A DNA stretch of 55,673 nucleotides from Nocardia nova NBRC 15556. GTDB taxonomy: Bacteria > Actinomycetota > Actinomycetes > Mycobacteriales > Mycobacteriaceae. Shown here one piece after another: positions 28,931 to 38,218 of the stretch. Position 1 is the stretch's first letter. The number at the start of each line of letters is the position of its first letter. Position numbers and translations under genes: made by a program. The notes under the pieces are model-generated. The model was not told the DNA's origin, ran no database searches, and worked only from the letters and a program-made list of their open reading frames with translations. The stretch spans positions 1 to 55,673 of the forward strand of contig NZ_BDBN01000071.1 in NCBI RefSeq assembly GCF_001613005.1. The letters are read 5' to 3'.

Positions 28931-29518
28931 ATGGCTCTGCTGACCATCGGCGACCAGTTCCCCGCCTACAACCTGACGGCGGTCATCGGCGGTGACCTGT
29001 CGAAGGTGAACGCGCAGCAGCCCGACGACTACTTCACCCAGGTCTCCAGTGACGACTACGCCGGCAAGTGGCGCATCGTCTTCTTCTGGCCGAAGGACTT
29101 CACCTTCGTGTGCCCGACCGAAATCGCCGCCTTCGGCAAGCTGAACGAGGAGTTCGCCGACCGCGACGCCCAGGTCCTGGGTGTGTCGGTCGACAACGAG
29201 TTCGTGCACTTCCAGTGGCGCGCCCAGCACGAGGATCTCAAGACCCTCCCCTTCCCGATGCTGAGCGACCTCAAGCGTGAGCTCGTCACTGCGACCGGCG
29301 TGCTCAACGCCGACGGTGTCGCCGACCGCGCGACCTTCATCGTCGACCCGAACAACGAGGTCCAGTTCGTCTCGGTGACCGCCGGTTCGGTCGGCCGCAA
29401 CGTCGACGAGGTGCTGCGCGTGCTCGACGCGCTGCAGTCCGACGAGCTGTGCGCCTGCAACTGGAAGAAGGGCGACCCGACCATCGACGCGGGTGAGCTG
29501 CTGTCCGCGAGCGTCTGA
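28931..29518 (+). CDS. ahpC: alkyl hydroperoxide reductase AhpC
   Basis: A 195-residue 2-Cys peroxiredoxin that reduces peroxides and peroxynitrite. The peroxidatic cysteine is Cys61 in FVCPTE, and the resolving cysteines are Cys174/Cys176 in DELCACNW, the extra Cys pair being a mycobacterial AhpC trait. The ATG at 28931 has a strong AGGAGA site; the open frame starting at 28811 lies in the operator region and is rejected. ahpD starts 24 bases after the stop, so both form one operon, most likely activated by the divergent OxyR. Confidence 0.97.
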   Translation: MALLTIGDQFPAYNLTAVIGGDLSKVNAQQPDDYFTQVSSDDYAGKWRIVFFWPKDFTFVCPTEIAAFGKLNEEFADRDAQVLGVSVDNEFVHFQWRAQHEDLKTLPFPMLSDLKRELVTATGVLNADGVADRATFIVDPNNEVQFVSVTAGSVGRNVDEVLRVLDALQSDELCACNWKKGDPTIDAGELLSASV

Positions 29519-29542
29519 TCACCGAAAAGGAAGTTCCTGCCC

Positions 29543-30082
29543 GTGTCTGTTGAAAACCTGAAGAATTCGCTTCCCGAATACGCCAAGGACCTCAAGCTCA
29601 ACCTGTCGTCCATCGCACGGTCGACCGTGCTGAACGAACAGCAGCTGTGGGGCACCCTGCTCGCCGCGGCGGCCGCCACCCGGTCGGCCACCACCCTGCG
29701 CGAGATCGGCGAGGAGGCCGCCGACACCCTGTCCGCGGAGGCCTACAACGCGGCACTGGGCGCCGCCTCGATCATGGGTATGAACAACGTGTTCTACCGG
29801 GGCCGGGCGTTTTTGGAGGGTCGTTACGATGATCTGCGCGCCGGGCTGCGCATGCAGATCATCGGCAATCCGGGCGTCGAGAAGGCCGATTTCGAGCTGT
29901 GGTCGTTCGCGGTGTCGTCGATCAACGGCTGCCAGCACTGCCTGGAGGCCCACGAGCACACCCTGCGTGAGGCCGGTGTCTCGCGCGAGGTGATCTTCGA
30001 GGCGCTGCGCGTCGCCGCGATCGTGGCGGGCGTCGGCCAAGCCGTGCAGGCCAGCGAGACGCTGGCCGCCGCGACGGTCTGA
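29543..30082 (+). CDS. ahpD: alkyl hydroperoxide reductase AhpD
   Basis: A 179-residue carboxymuconolactone decarboxylase-fold thiol peroxidase. The catalytic set is Glu118, Cys130, Cys133 and His137 (NGCQHCLEAHEH), identical in position to M. tuberculosis AhpD. It passes electrons from dihydrolipoamide systems to AhpC. The GTG start follows AAAGGAAG by a standard distance. It ends the ahpCD operon, and a strong hairpin follows 28 bases after its stop. Confidence 0.97.
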   Translation: MSVENLKNSLPEYAKDLKLNLSSIARSTVLNEQQLWGTLLAAAAATRSATTLREIGEEAADTLSAEAYNAALGAASIMGMNNVFYRGRAFLEGRYDDLRAGLRMQIIGNPGVEKADFELWSFAVSSINGCQHCLEAHEHTLREAGVSREVIFEALRVAAIVAGVGQAVQASETLAAATV

Positions 30083-30110
30083 GGCACCGTCGAGACGCAT
30101 TCCACCGGAT

Positions 30111-30137
30111 GCCCCGCCCCGTCCATCGGGGCGGGGC
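30111..30137 (+). terminator. hairpin terminator after ahpCD
   Basis: GCCCCGCCCCG (30111-30121) pairs perfectly with CGGGGCGGGGC (30127-30137) around a TCCAT loop, 28 bases after the ahpD stop. No T run. Confidence 0.75.
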
Positions 30138-30157
30138 ATCGCGCGTGTTGCTCCGGG

Positions 30158-30163
30158 TACGCT
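30158..30163 (+). promoter_or_regulatory. leaderless -10 element of the PhzF-family gene
   Basis: TACGCT ends 8 bases before the ATG at 30172 and no ribosome site is present, so the mRNA probably starts at the start codon. Confidence 0.5.
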
Positions 30164-30171
30164 GGGGCAGC

Positions 30172-30867
30172 ATGAGCCAATGGGAAAGCGACGGCACACA
30201 GGTCGAGGTGGTTCGGGTCTTCACCGACGTCACCGGCCGGCTCGGTAACCCACTGGGCATCGTGCGCGCGGGGGCCGTGGCCGCGATCGATCACCAGTTG
30301 CTGGCGGCGCGAATCGGCCACAGTGAGACGGTGGTCGTCGACGATCCGGTGGCCGGGCGCGCCCGGATGCGCATCTACACCCCCGCACGGGAGCTGCCGT
30401 TCGCGGGACATCCGACGGTCGGCGCGGCATGGTGGCTGGCCGATCAGGGGCATCCCGTGAAGATCATCGACGTGCCCGCCGGTCCCGTCGAAATCCAGAT
30501 GCTCGACGACGGCCTGGTCTGGATTCGCGCCCGCGCCGAATGGGCGCCCGAATTCACCTTCGACGAATTCTCCGACGCCGCCTTCCTAGACACGGTCGAC
30601 CCGCGCCACTTCACCGACGGCCAGCATTACGTGTGGGCTTGGACGAACGAGGCGCGCGGCGCCGTGCACGCGCGAATGTTCGCTCCCGCCTTGGGAATCG
30701 CCGAGGACGAGGCGACGGGCGCGGCCGCGATCGCACTCACCGCGAAATTGCGCCGCAGCCTGATCATCACCCAGGGCGCGGGTTCACAGCTGTTCACCGA
30801 ATGGGATTCCGACGGCTGGGTGCGTCTGGGCGGACGTGTCGTGGCCGATCACCCCATACTCCTCTGA
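30172..30867 (+). CDS. PhzF-family isomerase/epimerase-like protein (Rv2716-like)
   Basis: A 231-residue protein of the PhzF/diaminopimelate-epimerase fold. It has FTDVTGRLGNPLGIVRAG near the N-terminus, then RIYTPARELPFAGHPTVGAA, a hallmark PhzF stretch, and DEATGAAAIAL near the C-terminus. PhzF itself isomerises trans-2,3-dihydro-3-hydroxyanthranilate using a conserved Glu; no phenazine genes are near, so its substrate is unknown. It corresponds by order to M. tuberculosis Rv2716. The ATG at 30172 is supported by a leaderless-type -10. It meets the DUF5134 gene tail to tail with no gap. Confidence 0.88.
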   Translation: MSQWESDGTQVEVVRVFTDVTGRLGNPLGIVRAGAVAAIDHQLLAARIGHSETVVVDDPVAGRARMRIYTPARELPFAGHPTVGAAWWLADQGHPVKIIDVPAGPVEIQMLDDGLVWIRARAEWAPEFTFDEFSDAAFLDTVDPRHFTDGQHYVWAWTNEARGAVHARMFAPALGIAEDEATGAAAIALTAKLRRSLIITQGAGSQLFTEWDSDGWVRLGGRVVADHPILL

Positions 30868-31506
30868 TCAGGCGACGGCGGCGATCAACATATAGGCGGT
30901 CCCGAGATCCATCACGACGTGCGGAACGGCGCCGAGGGCGCCCGGTGTGCCGGACGGATGCGAAATACTGTGCCGCAGTGCGGTTCTCGTACGCGGGAAC
31001 AGCAGCAGTAGGCCGTCGAGCGCGAACAGCGCGGCCACGATCGAGACGGGTACGACCGGCGGGCCATCCGCACCGCTCATATCCGGGTGCCCCATACCGT
31101 GATGATGTCCGGCCATCACCCACAGCATCGCCGCGGCCGCGACCAGGTGGTAGACCACCGCCGGGAGCCGGAATTCGGCGCCGTCGCCGCCGGATGCCGT
31201 GCGCCAGTGCGCGATTCGCACGATCGACAGGCCCGCGTACACGACGATCATGGCGATGAGCACCCCGCGGATCGCATCGGGCGCGGCAGCCACCGGGAAC
31301 AGCAGCATCGCGAGCATGACCAGGCACATCACGAGATGGGCCGCATCGGATTCGTGCGCGTCGACCTCGCTCGGCCAGGTTCCCGGCCGCTGGTCGCTCG
31401 CGTGTCCCGGCGTCACCGGCACCGCCACATGCCGTACCAGAACGATGCCCGCCGCGGCGACGAACGCCGTGACGACGCCCCAGCGCAACACCTCGTGCTC
31501 GGTCAC
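30868..31506 (-). CDS. DUF5134 polytopic membrane protein
   Basis: A 212-residue protein with about six predicted membrane segments. Between segments lie a periplasmic-looking histidine/methionine cluster (AGHHHGMGHPDMSGADG) and conserved DAHESDAAHLVMCLVML. This resembles the DUF5134 family of actinobacteria. The His/Met-rich loop is like that of copper-handling proteins, which makes metal binding possible but unproven. The GTG at 31506 is preferred over upstream starts. The stop abuts that of the PhzF-family gene. Confidence 0.8.
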   Translation of the reverse strand: MTEHEVLRWGVVTAFVAAAGIVLVRHVAVPVTPGHASDQRPGTWPSEVDAHESDAAHLVMCLVMLAMLLFPVAAAPDAIRGVLIAMIVVYAGLSIVRIAHWRTASGGDGAEFRLPAVVYHLVAAAAMLWVMAGHHHGMGHPDMSGADGPPVVPVSIVAALFALDGLLLLFPRTRTALRHSISHPSGTPGALGAVPHVVMDLGTAYMLIAAVA

Positions 31507-31642
31507 GAAAGACCCCACACCCCACCACCTTCCGCCGCGGCGCGTTCGCCTTCGCATCCATGCTCGCACGGCGCGACGATGGGCACCGCCCATCCGGCGG
31601 CCCGGAGGCACTGAAGAGGCAGCCGTGGGGCAGACCGTGCGC

Positions 31643-32866
31643 TCAGCCCAGCGCGCGACCGATCGCCGCCGCGAGCTCGCCGATCTGCTCGTCGGTCATG
31701 ACGAACGCCGGCGAGATCTGCAACGCGCCCTGGCCGGCGGACCGGGTGGAAACGCCTTCGGCGCGTAGCGCTTTCACCATGGCCGGTCCCTCGGACGGAT
31801 CGGCGAGCTGCACCCCGGCCACCGCGCCCAGCCCACTGCGAACCTCCGCCACGCGCGGATGTCCGGCCAGCGGCGCGAGGTGGTCGTGCAGCAGCGATTC
31901 GATGTTCTTGCTGGCGTCGAGCAGATGCTCGCGTTCGATGATGTCGAGATTGGCCATCGCCGCGGCGGCCGATCCGGCGTGGCCGCCGTAGGTGTAGCCG
32001 TGCCGGAACCACACTCCGCCACCGAAGAACGGTTCGGCCACTCGCGGTGCCACGAAGACCGCGCCCATCGGCAGATAGCCGGACGTCAGGCCCTTCGCGG
32101 TGGTCATCAGGTCCGGTTCGAGCCCGAAACGAGTGGAGGCGAACCACGATCCGCCGATCCGCCCGAAGCCGGTGACGACCTCGTCGGCGACGAACAGGAT
32201 GTCGTTGTCGCGGCAGAGGCGGCGAACCTCGGAGAGATAACCCTCCGGTGGCAGATACACCCCGCCCGCCCCGATGATCGGCTCGCAGAAGAACGCCGCG
32301 ATCCGATCGGCACCCACCTCGTCGATCAGCGCCCGCAGCGCCTGCGCCTGATCGAATTCCACCGTGCGGGTATCGGCCATCAGCTCGCCGTATCCCTCGT
32401 GATTGCCCTCGATGCCGGCCAGCGCCGTTCCGGCGACGTGCATTCCGTGATAGGCCAGCCGGCGGCCGACGAGCAGCGTCTTGTCCGGACGGCCCTGCTC
32501 GCGCCAGAACCGGCGGGCGAGTTTGGCGGCGGTGTCAACCGAATCGGATCCACCGGAGGTGAACATGATCTTGCTGCCGGGCACCGGCGCCAGCTCCGAC
32601 AACCGCTCGGCCAGCCGCTGCGTCACCGGCGCGGTCAGATCGCCGAAGTTCGAATAGTGTGCGAGCGTCGACAATTGCGCCGCGACCGCGTCGGCGATCT
32701 CGCGGCGGCCGTGACCGACATTGGTGAACCACAGCCCCGCCGTCGCATCGAGATACCGTCGCCCGGCCTCGTCCCAGATGTAGGCGCCCTCACCGCGGGC
32801 GACCACGAAGGCGCCGTCGCGCTCCACCGCGCCCATATCCGCGAATCCGTGCCACAGCGCACCCAT
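31643..32866 (-). CDS. class III PLP-dependent aminotransferase
   Basis: A 407-residue omega-aminotransferase. The pyridoxal lysine is Lys258 in TTAKGLTSGYLPMG, with ADEVVTGFGRIG (Asp228) holding the ring nitrogen, and MFTSGGSDSVDTA and AYHGMH near the phosphate. The family transfers amino groups from substrates such as putrescine, GABA or beta-alanine to pyruvate or 2-oxoglutarate. A role in degrading polyamines from the operon 6 kb away is possible but only suggested by distance. ATG at 32866 has a GAGGAG ribosome site. Full length. Confidence 0.9.
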   Translation of the reverse strand: MGALWHGFADMGAVERDGAFVVARGEGAYIWDEAGRRYLDATAGLWFTNVGHGRREIADAVAAQLSTLAHYSNFGDLTAPVTQRLAERLSELAPVPGSKIMFTSGGSDSVDTAAKLARRFWREQGRPDKTLLVGRRLAYHGMHVAGTALAGIEGNHEGYGELMADTRTVEFDQAQALRALIDEVGADRIAAFFCEPIIGAGGVYLPPEGYLSEVRRLCRDNDILFVADEVVTGFGRIGGSWFASTRFGLEPDLMTTAKGLTSGYLPMGAVFVAPRVAEPFFGGGVWFRHGYTYGGHAGSAAAAMANLDIIEREHLLDASKNIESLLHDHLAPLAGHPRVAEVRSGLGAVAGVQLADPSEGPAMVKALRAEGVSTRSAGQGALQISPAFVMTDEQIGELAAAIGRALG

Positions 32867-32993
32867 GCTCGGCTCCTCTGCCCGTCGTCCAGTGGCGATG
32901 GGCATACCCGATCGCCCGCGCCGCCAGACTACCCGCGCTACGCCCGACGAGGCCGGGTCGTCCGGCCCGCGCAATCGACCGGCAACCGCAGGG

Positions 32994-33626
32994 TCAGACC
33001 GGAACGGGGGCCTCGCGACGGTTGTGCAACGACCCCAGCCGCGCCACCGCGATCGCCAGCAGCGCGATCACCGCAGCCAGCATCACCACCCCGATCAGGA
33101 GCGAGACATACCCCTGCACTCGGGGGTCCAGGAACGGATACGGATACCAGTCCACGATCTCGCCGCGGACCAGGCTGTAGGCGCAGAAGGCGAGCGGGTA
33201 GATCAGCCACCCGCCGATCAGCGCCGCCGAGACCCGCAGCCGCGCCGGCACCAGAATCCAGTCGGCGACCAGCACGATCGGCAGCACCCGATGCAATGTG
33301 TCGTTGATCCACTTGGCGGTGAGCATCACATCGATGTTCGCCAGCAGCACCGCGTAGATCACCCCGGTGATCAGCAGATACAGCGTGGCCGCGCCGCGCA
33401 CCACCTGCCAGCGCCGCGCCGCCGGATCCAGCAGTCCCCCGATCAGCAGAACCAGCACACCGGCGATATTGGATTCGATGGTGAAGTAGCTCACGTAGTT
33501 GCCGAGCGAGAATCCGGGCGATCCCCACGCATGGAGCGGAATCCACAGCAGCGCAACAATTCCCAGCACACCGAACGCGATCCGCAGGATCCGGATCCAC
33601 ATCGGCGTTCCCGCACGGGCGATCAT
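32994..33626 (-). CDS. Pr6Pr-like (FAR-17a/AIG1-type) membrane protein
   Basis: A 210-residue integral membrane protein with about six helices. It begins GTPMWIRILRIAFGVLGIVALL and has FSLGNYVSYFTIESNIAG after the first helix, then a conserved NDTLHRVLPIVLVADW stretch. These match the Pr6Pr family, distantly related to FAR-17a/AIG1 hydrolases with Thr/His active residues; TIESN and LHR are candidate sites here. A truncated relative of its N-terminus lies directly upstream on the same strand. Function unknown. Confidence 0.75.
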   Translation of the reverse strand: MIARAGTPMWIRILRIAFGVLGIVALLWIPLHAWGSPGFSLGNYVSYFTIESNIAGVLVLLIGGLLDPAARRWQVVRGAATLYLLITGVIYAVLLANIDVMLTAKWINDTLHRVLPIVLVADWILVPARLRVSAALIGGWLIYPLAFCAYSLVRGEIVDWYPYPFLDPRVQGYVSLLIGVVMLAAVIALLAIAVARLGSLHNRREAPVPV

Positions 33627-33745
33627 CGTACGATCCTCGCATACCGGTCGGCCCGCCAGGCGATTTCACCACCGGCGCCCCGGCCACCGGCAGACGACGA
33701 ACCCTGCCGCCGGCGTAATCCGGCGGCACGGAAGGTCTTCCGGGT

Positions 33746-33934
33746 CTAGGCGGATCCGACCGGCGACGTACGCTGCCTCGTCGCGGGCTCGGCTGCCACC
33801 GGCCGGCGCAGCGTGTTCGACGCGGTCGTCGCGACCGCGCGCACCCCGTCGCGGACCAGAGCGGCGATGCCCAGCAGCACCGATGCCACGCGCAGTCCAC
33901 GGACCCACATCGGCGTTCCGGAACCAGCAGTCAT
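33746..33934 (-). CDS. small membrane protein; truncated relative of the Pr6Pr-like protein
   Basis: A 62-residue frame beginning SGTPMWVRGLRVASVLLGIAALV, very close to the neighbour's AGTPMWIRILRIAFGVLGIVALL but stopping after one membrane segment. The remainder (RDGVRAVATTASNTL and a basic Pro/Thr tail) does not match. It may be a leftover of a tandem duplication, or a small one-helix protein in its own right. The ATG at 33934 lies 139 bases before hrpA, in the divergent direction. Confidence 0.5.
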   Translation of the reverse strand: MTAGSGTPMWVRGLRVASVLLGIAALVRDGVRAVATTASNTLRRPVAAEPATRQRTSPVGSA

Positions 33935-34056
33935 GATCCGATGGTGACACAACCGGCCCCCGCCGGGTACCAAGATCATCCGATAGCAACGATTCGGTTA
34001 TCTTCATCGTCCGGCGCCTCGGCCAGCGCGGGAACGGGCCGGACGGCCGGTTTCGC

Positions 34057-34062
34057 TACGCT
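34057..34062 (+). promoter_or_regulatory. leaderless-type -10 element of hrpA
   Basis: TACGCT lies 10 bases before the ATG at 34073, the same hexamer as before the PhzF-family gene. A start site at or near the start codon is expected. Confidence 0.45.
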
Positions 34063-34072
34063 GGTCGATGCA

Positions 34073-37000
34073 ATGACCTCGACTGCCACCACCCGCGAGC
34101 TGCGCGCTCGCCTGGCCGACCTCTCTCTCCGCGACGAACACCGGCTGCGCCGACAACTGGACAAGGCACACGGCAACGACGGCGAGATCGAGCGGCTGGA
34201 GCGTGAGATCGCCGCCGCGCAGGCTCGCATCGACACCCGCCGCGGCGCGGTCCCGGCGATTCGCTATCCCGAACAACTGCCGGTCTCGGCCCATCGCGAC
34301 GATATCGCCGCGGCGATCGCCGCCCATCAGGTCGTCGTGATCGCGGGTGAGACGGGGTCGGGTAAGACCACGCAGATCCCGAAGATCTGCCTCGAACTCG
34401 GGCGCGGGATCCGCGGCACCATCGGCCACACCCAGCCGCGGCGGCTCGCGGCCCGCACGGTGGCCGAACGCATTGCCTCCGAACTCGATACCGAGCTCGG
34501 CGACGTGGTCGGCTACACCGTGCGCTTCACCGATCAGGCCTCCGATCGCACCCTGATCAAACTGATGACCGACGGCATCCTGCTGGCCGAAATTCAGCGC
34601 GACCGGCTGCTGCGTCGCTACGACACGATCATCATCGACGAGGCGCACGAGCGCAGCCTCAATATCGACTTCCTGCTCGGCTATCTGAAGTCGCTGTTGC
34701 CGAAGCGTCCGGATCTCAAGGTGATCATCACCTCGGCGACCATCGACCCGGAACTGTTCGCCCGTCATTTCGCCGATGCCGACTCCGGGGAGCCCGCGCC
34801 GATCGTCGAGGTCTCGGGGCGGTCCTATCCGGTCGAAATCCGGTATCGCCCGCTGGCTCCGGACATGGCCGGCACCGACGACGAGGACGACTTCGAGGAG
34901 GAGCCGGCGCCGCGTCGCGCCCGGCAGAGCGGACGCGGCAGCGCCGAGGACGCTCGCGACCAGACCGATGCCATCGGCGACGCGGTCCGCGAACTGCTCG
35001 CCGGGGGCGACGGCGACGTGCTGGTATTCCTGTCCGGTGAGCGCGAGATCCGCGATACCGCCGACACGCTGCGCGATCTGAAACTGCCGCGCACCGAGAT
35101 CGTTCCGCTGTACGCACGCTTGTCGGCGGCCGAACAGCATCGAGTCTTCCAGCCGCACACCGGCCGTCGTGTGGTGCTGGCCACCAACGTCGCCGAGACC
35201 TCGCTCACGGTGCCGGGTATCCGCTACGTGGTGGATCCGGGCACCGCGCGCATCTCCCGCTATTCGATGCGCACCAAGGTGCAGCGCCTGCCGATCGAGC
35301 CGATCTCCCAGGCCTCCGCACGGCAGCGTTCCGGGCGCTGCGGACGCGTGGCCGACGGCATCTGCATCCGGCTCTACTCCGAGGAGGACTTCGAGGCGCG
35401 CCCCGCGTTCACCGAACCGGAGATTCTGCGCACGAACCTGGCCGCGGTCATTCTGCAGATGACCGCACTGGGGCTCGGCGACATCGAGAGCTTTCCATTC
35501 GTCGAGGCCCCGGACCGGCGGGCGATCCGCGACGGTATCGCGCTGCTAGTGGAACTCGGCGCTCTCGGGCGCCCTGCCGAGGCGCCCGTGCCGGCTCGCG
35601 GTGCGCGCCGTCGCCGCGGACGCGGCAGCGAAGGCGCCACCGGGGGCCATGTGCGCGCGCCGGAGGGCGGGGACGAGCTGGCACTCACCGCGGTGGGACG
35701 GCAGATGGCCCAACTTCCGGTCGATCCACGGATGGCGCGCATGCTCGTCGCCGCCGAGGCGAACGGATGCCTGTCCGAGGTGCTGGTCATCGTCGCGGCG
35801 CTGTCGATCCAGGACGTGCGGGAACGGCCGGCCGAATTCCAGCAGGCCGCCGACACCAAACACGCCCGCTTCACCGTCGAGGGCTCGGATTTCCTCGCCT
35901 ATCTGCGGTTGTGGGACTATCTGCGCGGACAGCGGAAGTCGTTGTCGTCCAATCAGTTCCGGCGACTGTGCCGCGACGAGTTCCTGCACTACCTGCGCAT
36001 CCGGGAATGGCAGGATCTGCAAGGGCAGCTGCGCACCATCACGAAAAGCCTCGGCTGGTCGGCCGCGGAATCGATCGCGCCGCAACAGAATCCGGAAGCC
36101 CTGCCGTGGGACGGGGACTCGATCCATCGCGCGCTGCTGGCGGGCATGCTGTCGCATATCGGGGTGCGCGAGGCCGAATCGCGGGAGTTCCTCGGTGCGC
36201 GCGGCGCGAAGTTCATGATCTTCCCCGGTTCGGCGCTGGCGAAGAAGCCGCCGCGCTGGGTGATGGCGGCCGAACTGGTGGAAACCTCGCGACTGTGGGG
36301 CCGGATGGCCGCACGGATCGAGCCCGAATGGGCCGAACGGCTCGCCGGCGATCTGGTCAGACGCAACTACTCCGAACCGCACTGGTCATCCCGGCGCGGC
36401 GCGGCGATGGCCTACGAGCGGGTCACCCTCTACGGCATTCCGCTGGTCACCCAGCGCCGCGTCGACTTCGGCCGCATCGATGCCCAGCTGTCGCGGGAGC
36501 TGTTCATCCGGCACGCACTGGTCCAGGGCGAATGGCAGACCCGGCACCGGTTCTTCCACCGCAACCGCGAGCTGCTCGACGATGTGGCCGATCTGGAGCA
36601 TCGGGCACGGCGGCGCGACATCCTCGTCGACGACCAGGTGCTGTTCGATTTCTACGAGCAGCGCATTCCCGCCGACGTGGTGTCGGTGCGGCATTTCGAC
36701 AGCTGGTGGCGCAAGGCCGAGCGCGAGGATCCGCATCTGCTGGACTTCTCGACCGCCACCGTGGTCAATGCGCAAGCGGCCCAGCTGGATCCGGCCGCCT
36801 ACCCGGACAGCTGGCGGCAGGGCGAGCTGACTTTCCCGCTCACCTACCAGTTCGAGCCAGGACAGGCCGACGACGGCGTGACCGTGCACATCCCGGTCGC
36901 CCAGCTCGCCCACGTTCGTGCCGTGGGCTTCGACTGGCTGGTTCCCGGCATGCGCGAGGAACTCGCCGCCGCACTGATCAAGACCCTGCCGAAACAGCTG

Positions 37001-38182
37001 CGCCGCAGTGTCGTTCCCGCGCCGGACTTCGCGAAGGCCGCGTTGGCGCGGCTGACTCCGCGCGCGGAACCATTGCGCAGCGGACTGGCCCGCGAATTGT
37101 CGGCACTGGCGTCGACCTCGATCGCACCGGCCGACCTCGACCCCGCCGCGCTGCCCGATCATCTGCGGATGACGTTCGCCGTCGCCGGTCCCGACGGCGC
37201 GCACCTCGCCCGTGGCAAGAGCCTCGCTACCTTGAAAACTCAGCTCTCCCAGCAGATTTCACAGTCGGTGGCGAAGGCGACGAGTGCTGCCGAGAAGGCG
37301 CCGGCGACGGTGTGGACGGCGCAGACGCTGGGCACCGTGCCGCAGACCGTTCGGCGTGAGGTCGGCGGCCAGACCATTACCGGCTATCCCGCGCTGGTCC
37401 GCGAGGGCGACGGGGTGGCGGTGCGAGTGTTGTCCTCACCGGCGGCACAGCGTGCCGCGATGCGCACCGGAACCCGCGCGCTGCTGCTGCGCGAGATGCC
37501 GGCCGCGCAACGCTCGGTCACCTCGGGGCTGTCGGCCGCCGATCGCCTCGCGTTGAGCCAGAACCCGTACGGATCGCTGGAGGCACTGCTCGACGACTGC
37601 CGCGCCTGCGCCGCCGACGAACTGATCGCCGCACACGGTGGCCCGGTGCGCAGCCCGGAGCAGTTCACTCGGCTCGTCGAGCAGGTTCGACCGCAGTTCG
37701 CCGGTGCGGTCGCGCGCATCCTCGCGCTGGTGGTTCCGGTGCTGGCGGCCGCGCACCGGGTGCGCACCGCCCTGGCCGACACCACCGATCGCGATGTCGC
37801 CGACGATGTCGCCGGGCAGCTCGACGACCTGGTCTTCGCCGGTTTCGTCAGCGAATTCGGCAGTGCCCGGCTGCGCGAGATCCCGCGGTATCTGCACGCC
37901 GCCGAGGCACGACTGCTCGCGTTGCCGGCCTCGGCCGACCGCGATCGCCTCGGCGCGGCCGAACTGGATCGGGTGCACACCGCCTACGCGCGGTTGCTCG
38001 ACCGCCTCCCGGAGGCGCGTCGCACGGCCGCCGACGTCACCGAGATCTGGTGGATGATCGAGGAACTGCGGGTGAGCCTGTTCGCCCAGCAGCTGGGCAC
38101 ACCGTATCCGGTGTCCGCCAAACGAATCGTCAAGGCCATCGACGGCATCGGCGCGGCGCCCGCCGGCGCGCGATCCCGCTGA
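34073..38182 (+). CDS. hrpA: ATP-dependent RNA helicase HrpA
   Basis: A 1369-residue DEAH-box helicase, the usual length for bacterial HrpA. Motif I is GETGSGKTTQ near residue 92, DEAH at 189-192, SATID follows, and motif VI is QASARQRSGRCGR. The ratchet/OB-type domains continue to about residue 720, and a long C-terminal DUF3418-type region follows (IPVAQLAHVRAVGFDWLVPG). A charged insertion (DEDDFEEEPAPRRARQSGRG) sits between the two RecA domains. HrpA acts on RNA; in E. coli it rescues stalled ribosomes on mRNA. ATG at 34073 is favoured over 33941. It is convergent with nrdR. Confidence 0.93.
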   Translation: MTSTATTRELRARLADLSLRDEHRLRRQLDKAHGNDGEIERLEREIAAAQARIDTRRGAVPAIRYPEQLPVSAHRDDIAAAIAAHQVVVIAGETGSGKTTQIPKICLELGRGIRGTIGHTQPRRLAARTVAERIASELDTELGDVVGYTVRFTDQASDRTLIKLMTDGILLAEIQRDRLLRRYDTIIIDEAHERSLNIDFLLGYLKSLLPKRPDLKVIITSATIDPELFARHFADADSGEPAPIVEVSGRSYPVEIRYRPLAPDMAGTDDEDDFEEEPAPRRARQSGRGSAEDARDQTDAIGDAVRELLAGGDGDVLVFLSGEREIRDTADTLRDLKLPRTEIVPLYARLSAAEQHRVFQPHTGRRVVLATNVAETSLTVPGIRYVVDPGTARISRYSMRTKVQRLPIEPISQASARQRSGRCGRVADGICIRLYSEEDFEARPAFTEPEILRTNLAAVILQMTALGLGDIESFPFVEAPDRRAIRDGIALLVELGALGRPAEAPVPARGARRRRGRGSEGATGGHVRAPEGGDELALTAVGRQMAQLPVDPRMARMLVAAEANGCLSEVLVIVAALSIQDVRERPAEFQQAADTKHARFTVEGSDFLAYLRLWDYLRGQRKSLSSNQFRRLCRDEFLHYLRIREWQDLQGQLRTITKSLGWSAAESIAPQQNPEALPWDGDSIHRALLAGMLSHIGVREAESREFLGARGAKFMIFPGSALAKKPPRWVMAAELVETSRLWGRMAARIEPEWAERLAGDLVRRNYSEPHWSSRRGAAMAYERVTLYGIPLVTQRRVDFGRIDAQLSRELFIRHALVQGEWQTRHRFFHRNRELLDDVADLEHRARRRDILVDDQVLFDFYEQRIPADVVSVRHFDSWWRKAEREDPHLLDFSTATVVNAQAAQLDPAAYPDSWRQGELTFPLTYQFEPGQADDGVTVHIPVAQLAHVRAVGFDWLVPGMREELAAALIKTLPKQLRRSVVPAPDFAKAALARLTPRAEPLRSGLARELSALASTSIAPADLDPAALPDHLRMTFAVAGPDGAHLARGKSLATLKTQLSQQISQSVAKATSAAEKAPATVWTAQTLGTVPQTVRREVGGQTITGYPALVREGDGVAVRVLSSPAAQRAAMRTGTRALLLREMPAAQRSVTSGLSAADRLALSQNPYGSLEALLDDCRACAADELIAAHGGPVRSPEQFTRLVEQVRPQFAGAVARILALVVPVLAAAHRVRTALADTTDRDVADDVAGQLDDLVFAGFVSEFGSARLREIPRYLHAAEARLLALPASADRDRLGAAELDRVHTAYARLLDRLPEARRTAADVTEIWWMIEELRVSLFAQQLGTPYPVSAKRIVKAIDGIGAAPAGARSR

Positions 38183-38194
38183 CCACCGGTCCCG

Positions 38195-38218
38195 CTGATC
38201 ACCTGGCGCGTTGATCAG
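38195..38218. terminator. short hairpin between convergent hrpA and nrdR
   Basis: CTGATCA (38195-38201) and TGATCAG (38212-38218) pair over a 10-base loop and overlap the nrdR stop codon. Short stem, so only a possible bidirectional terminator. Confidence 0.3.
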
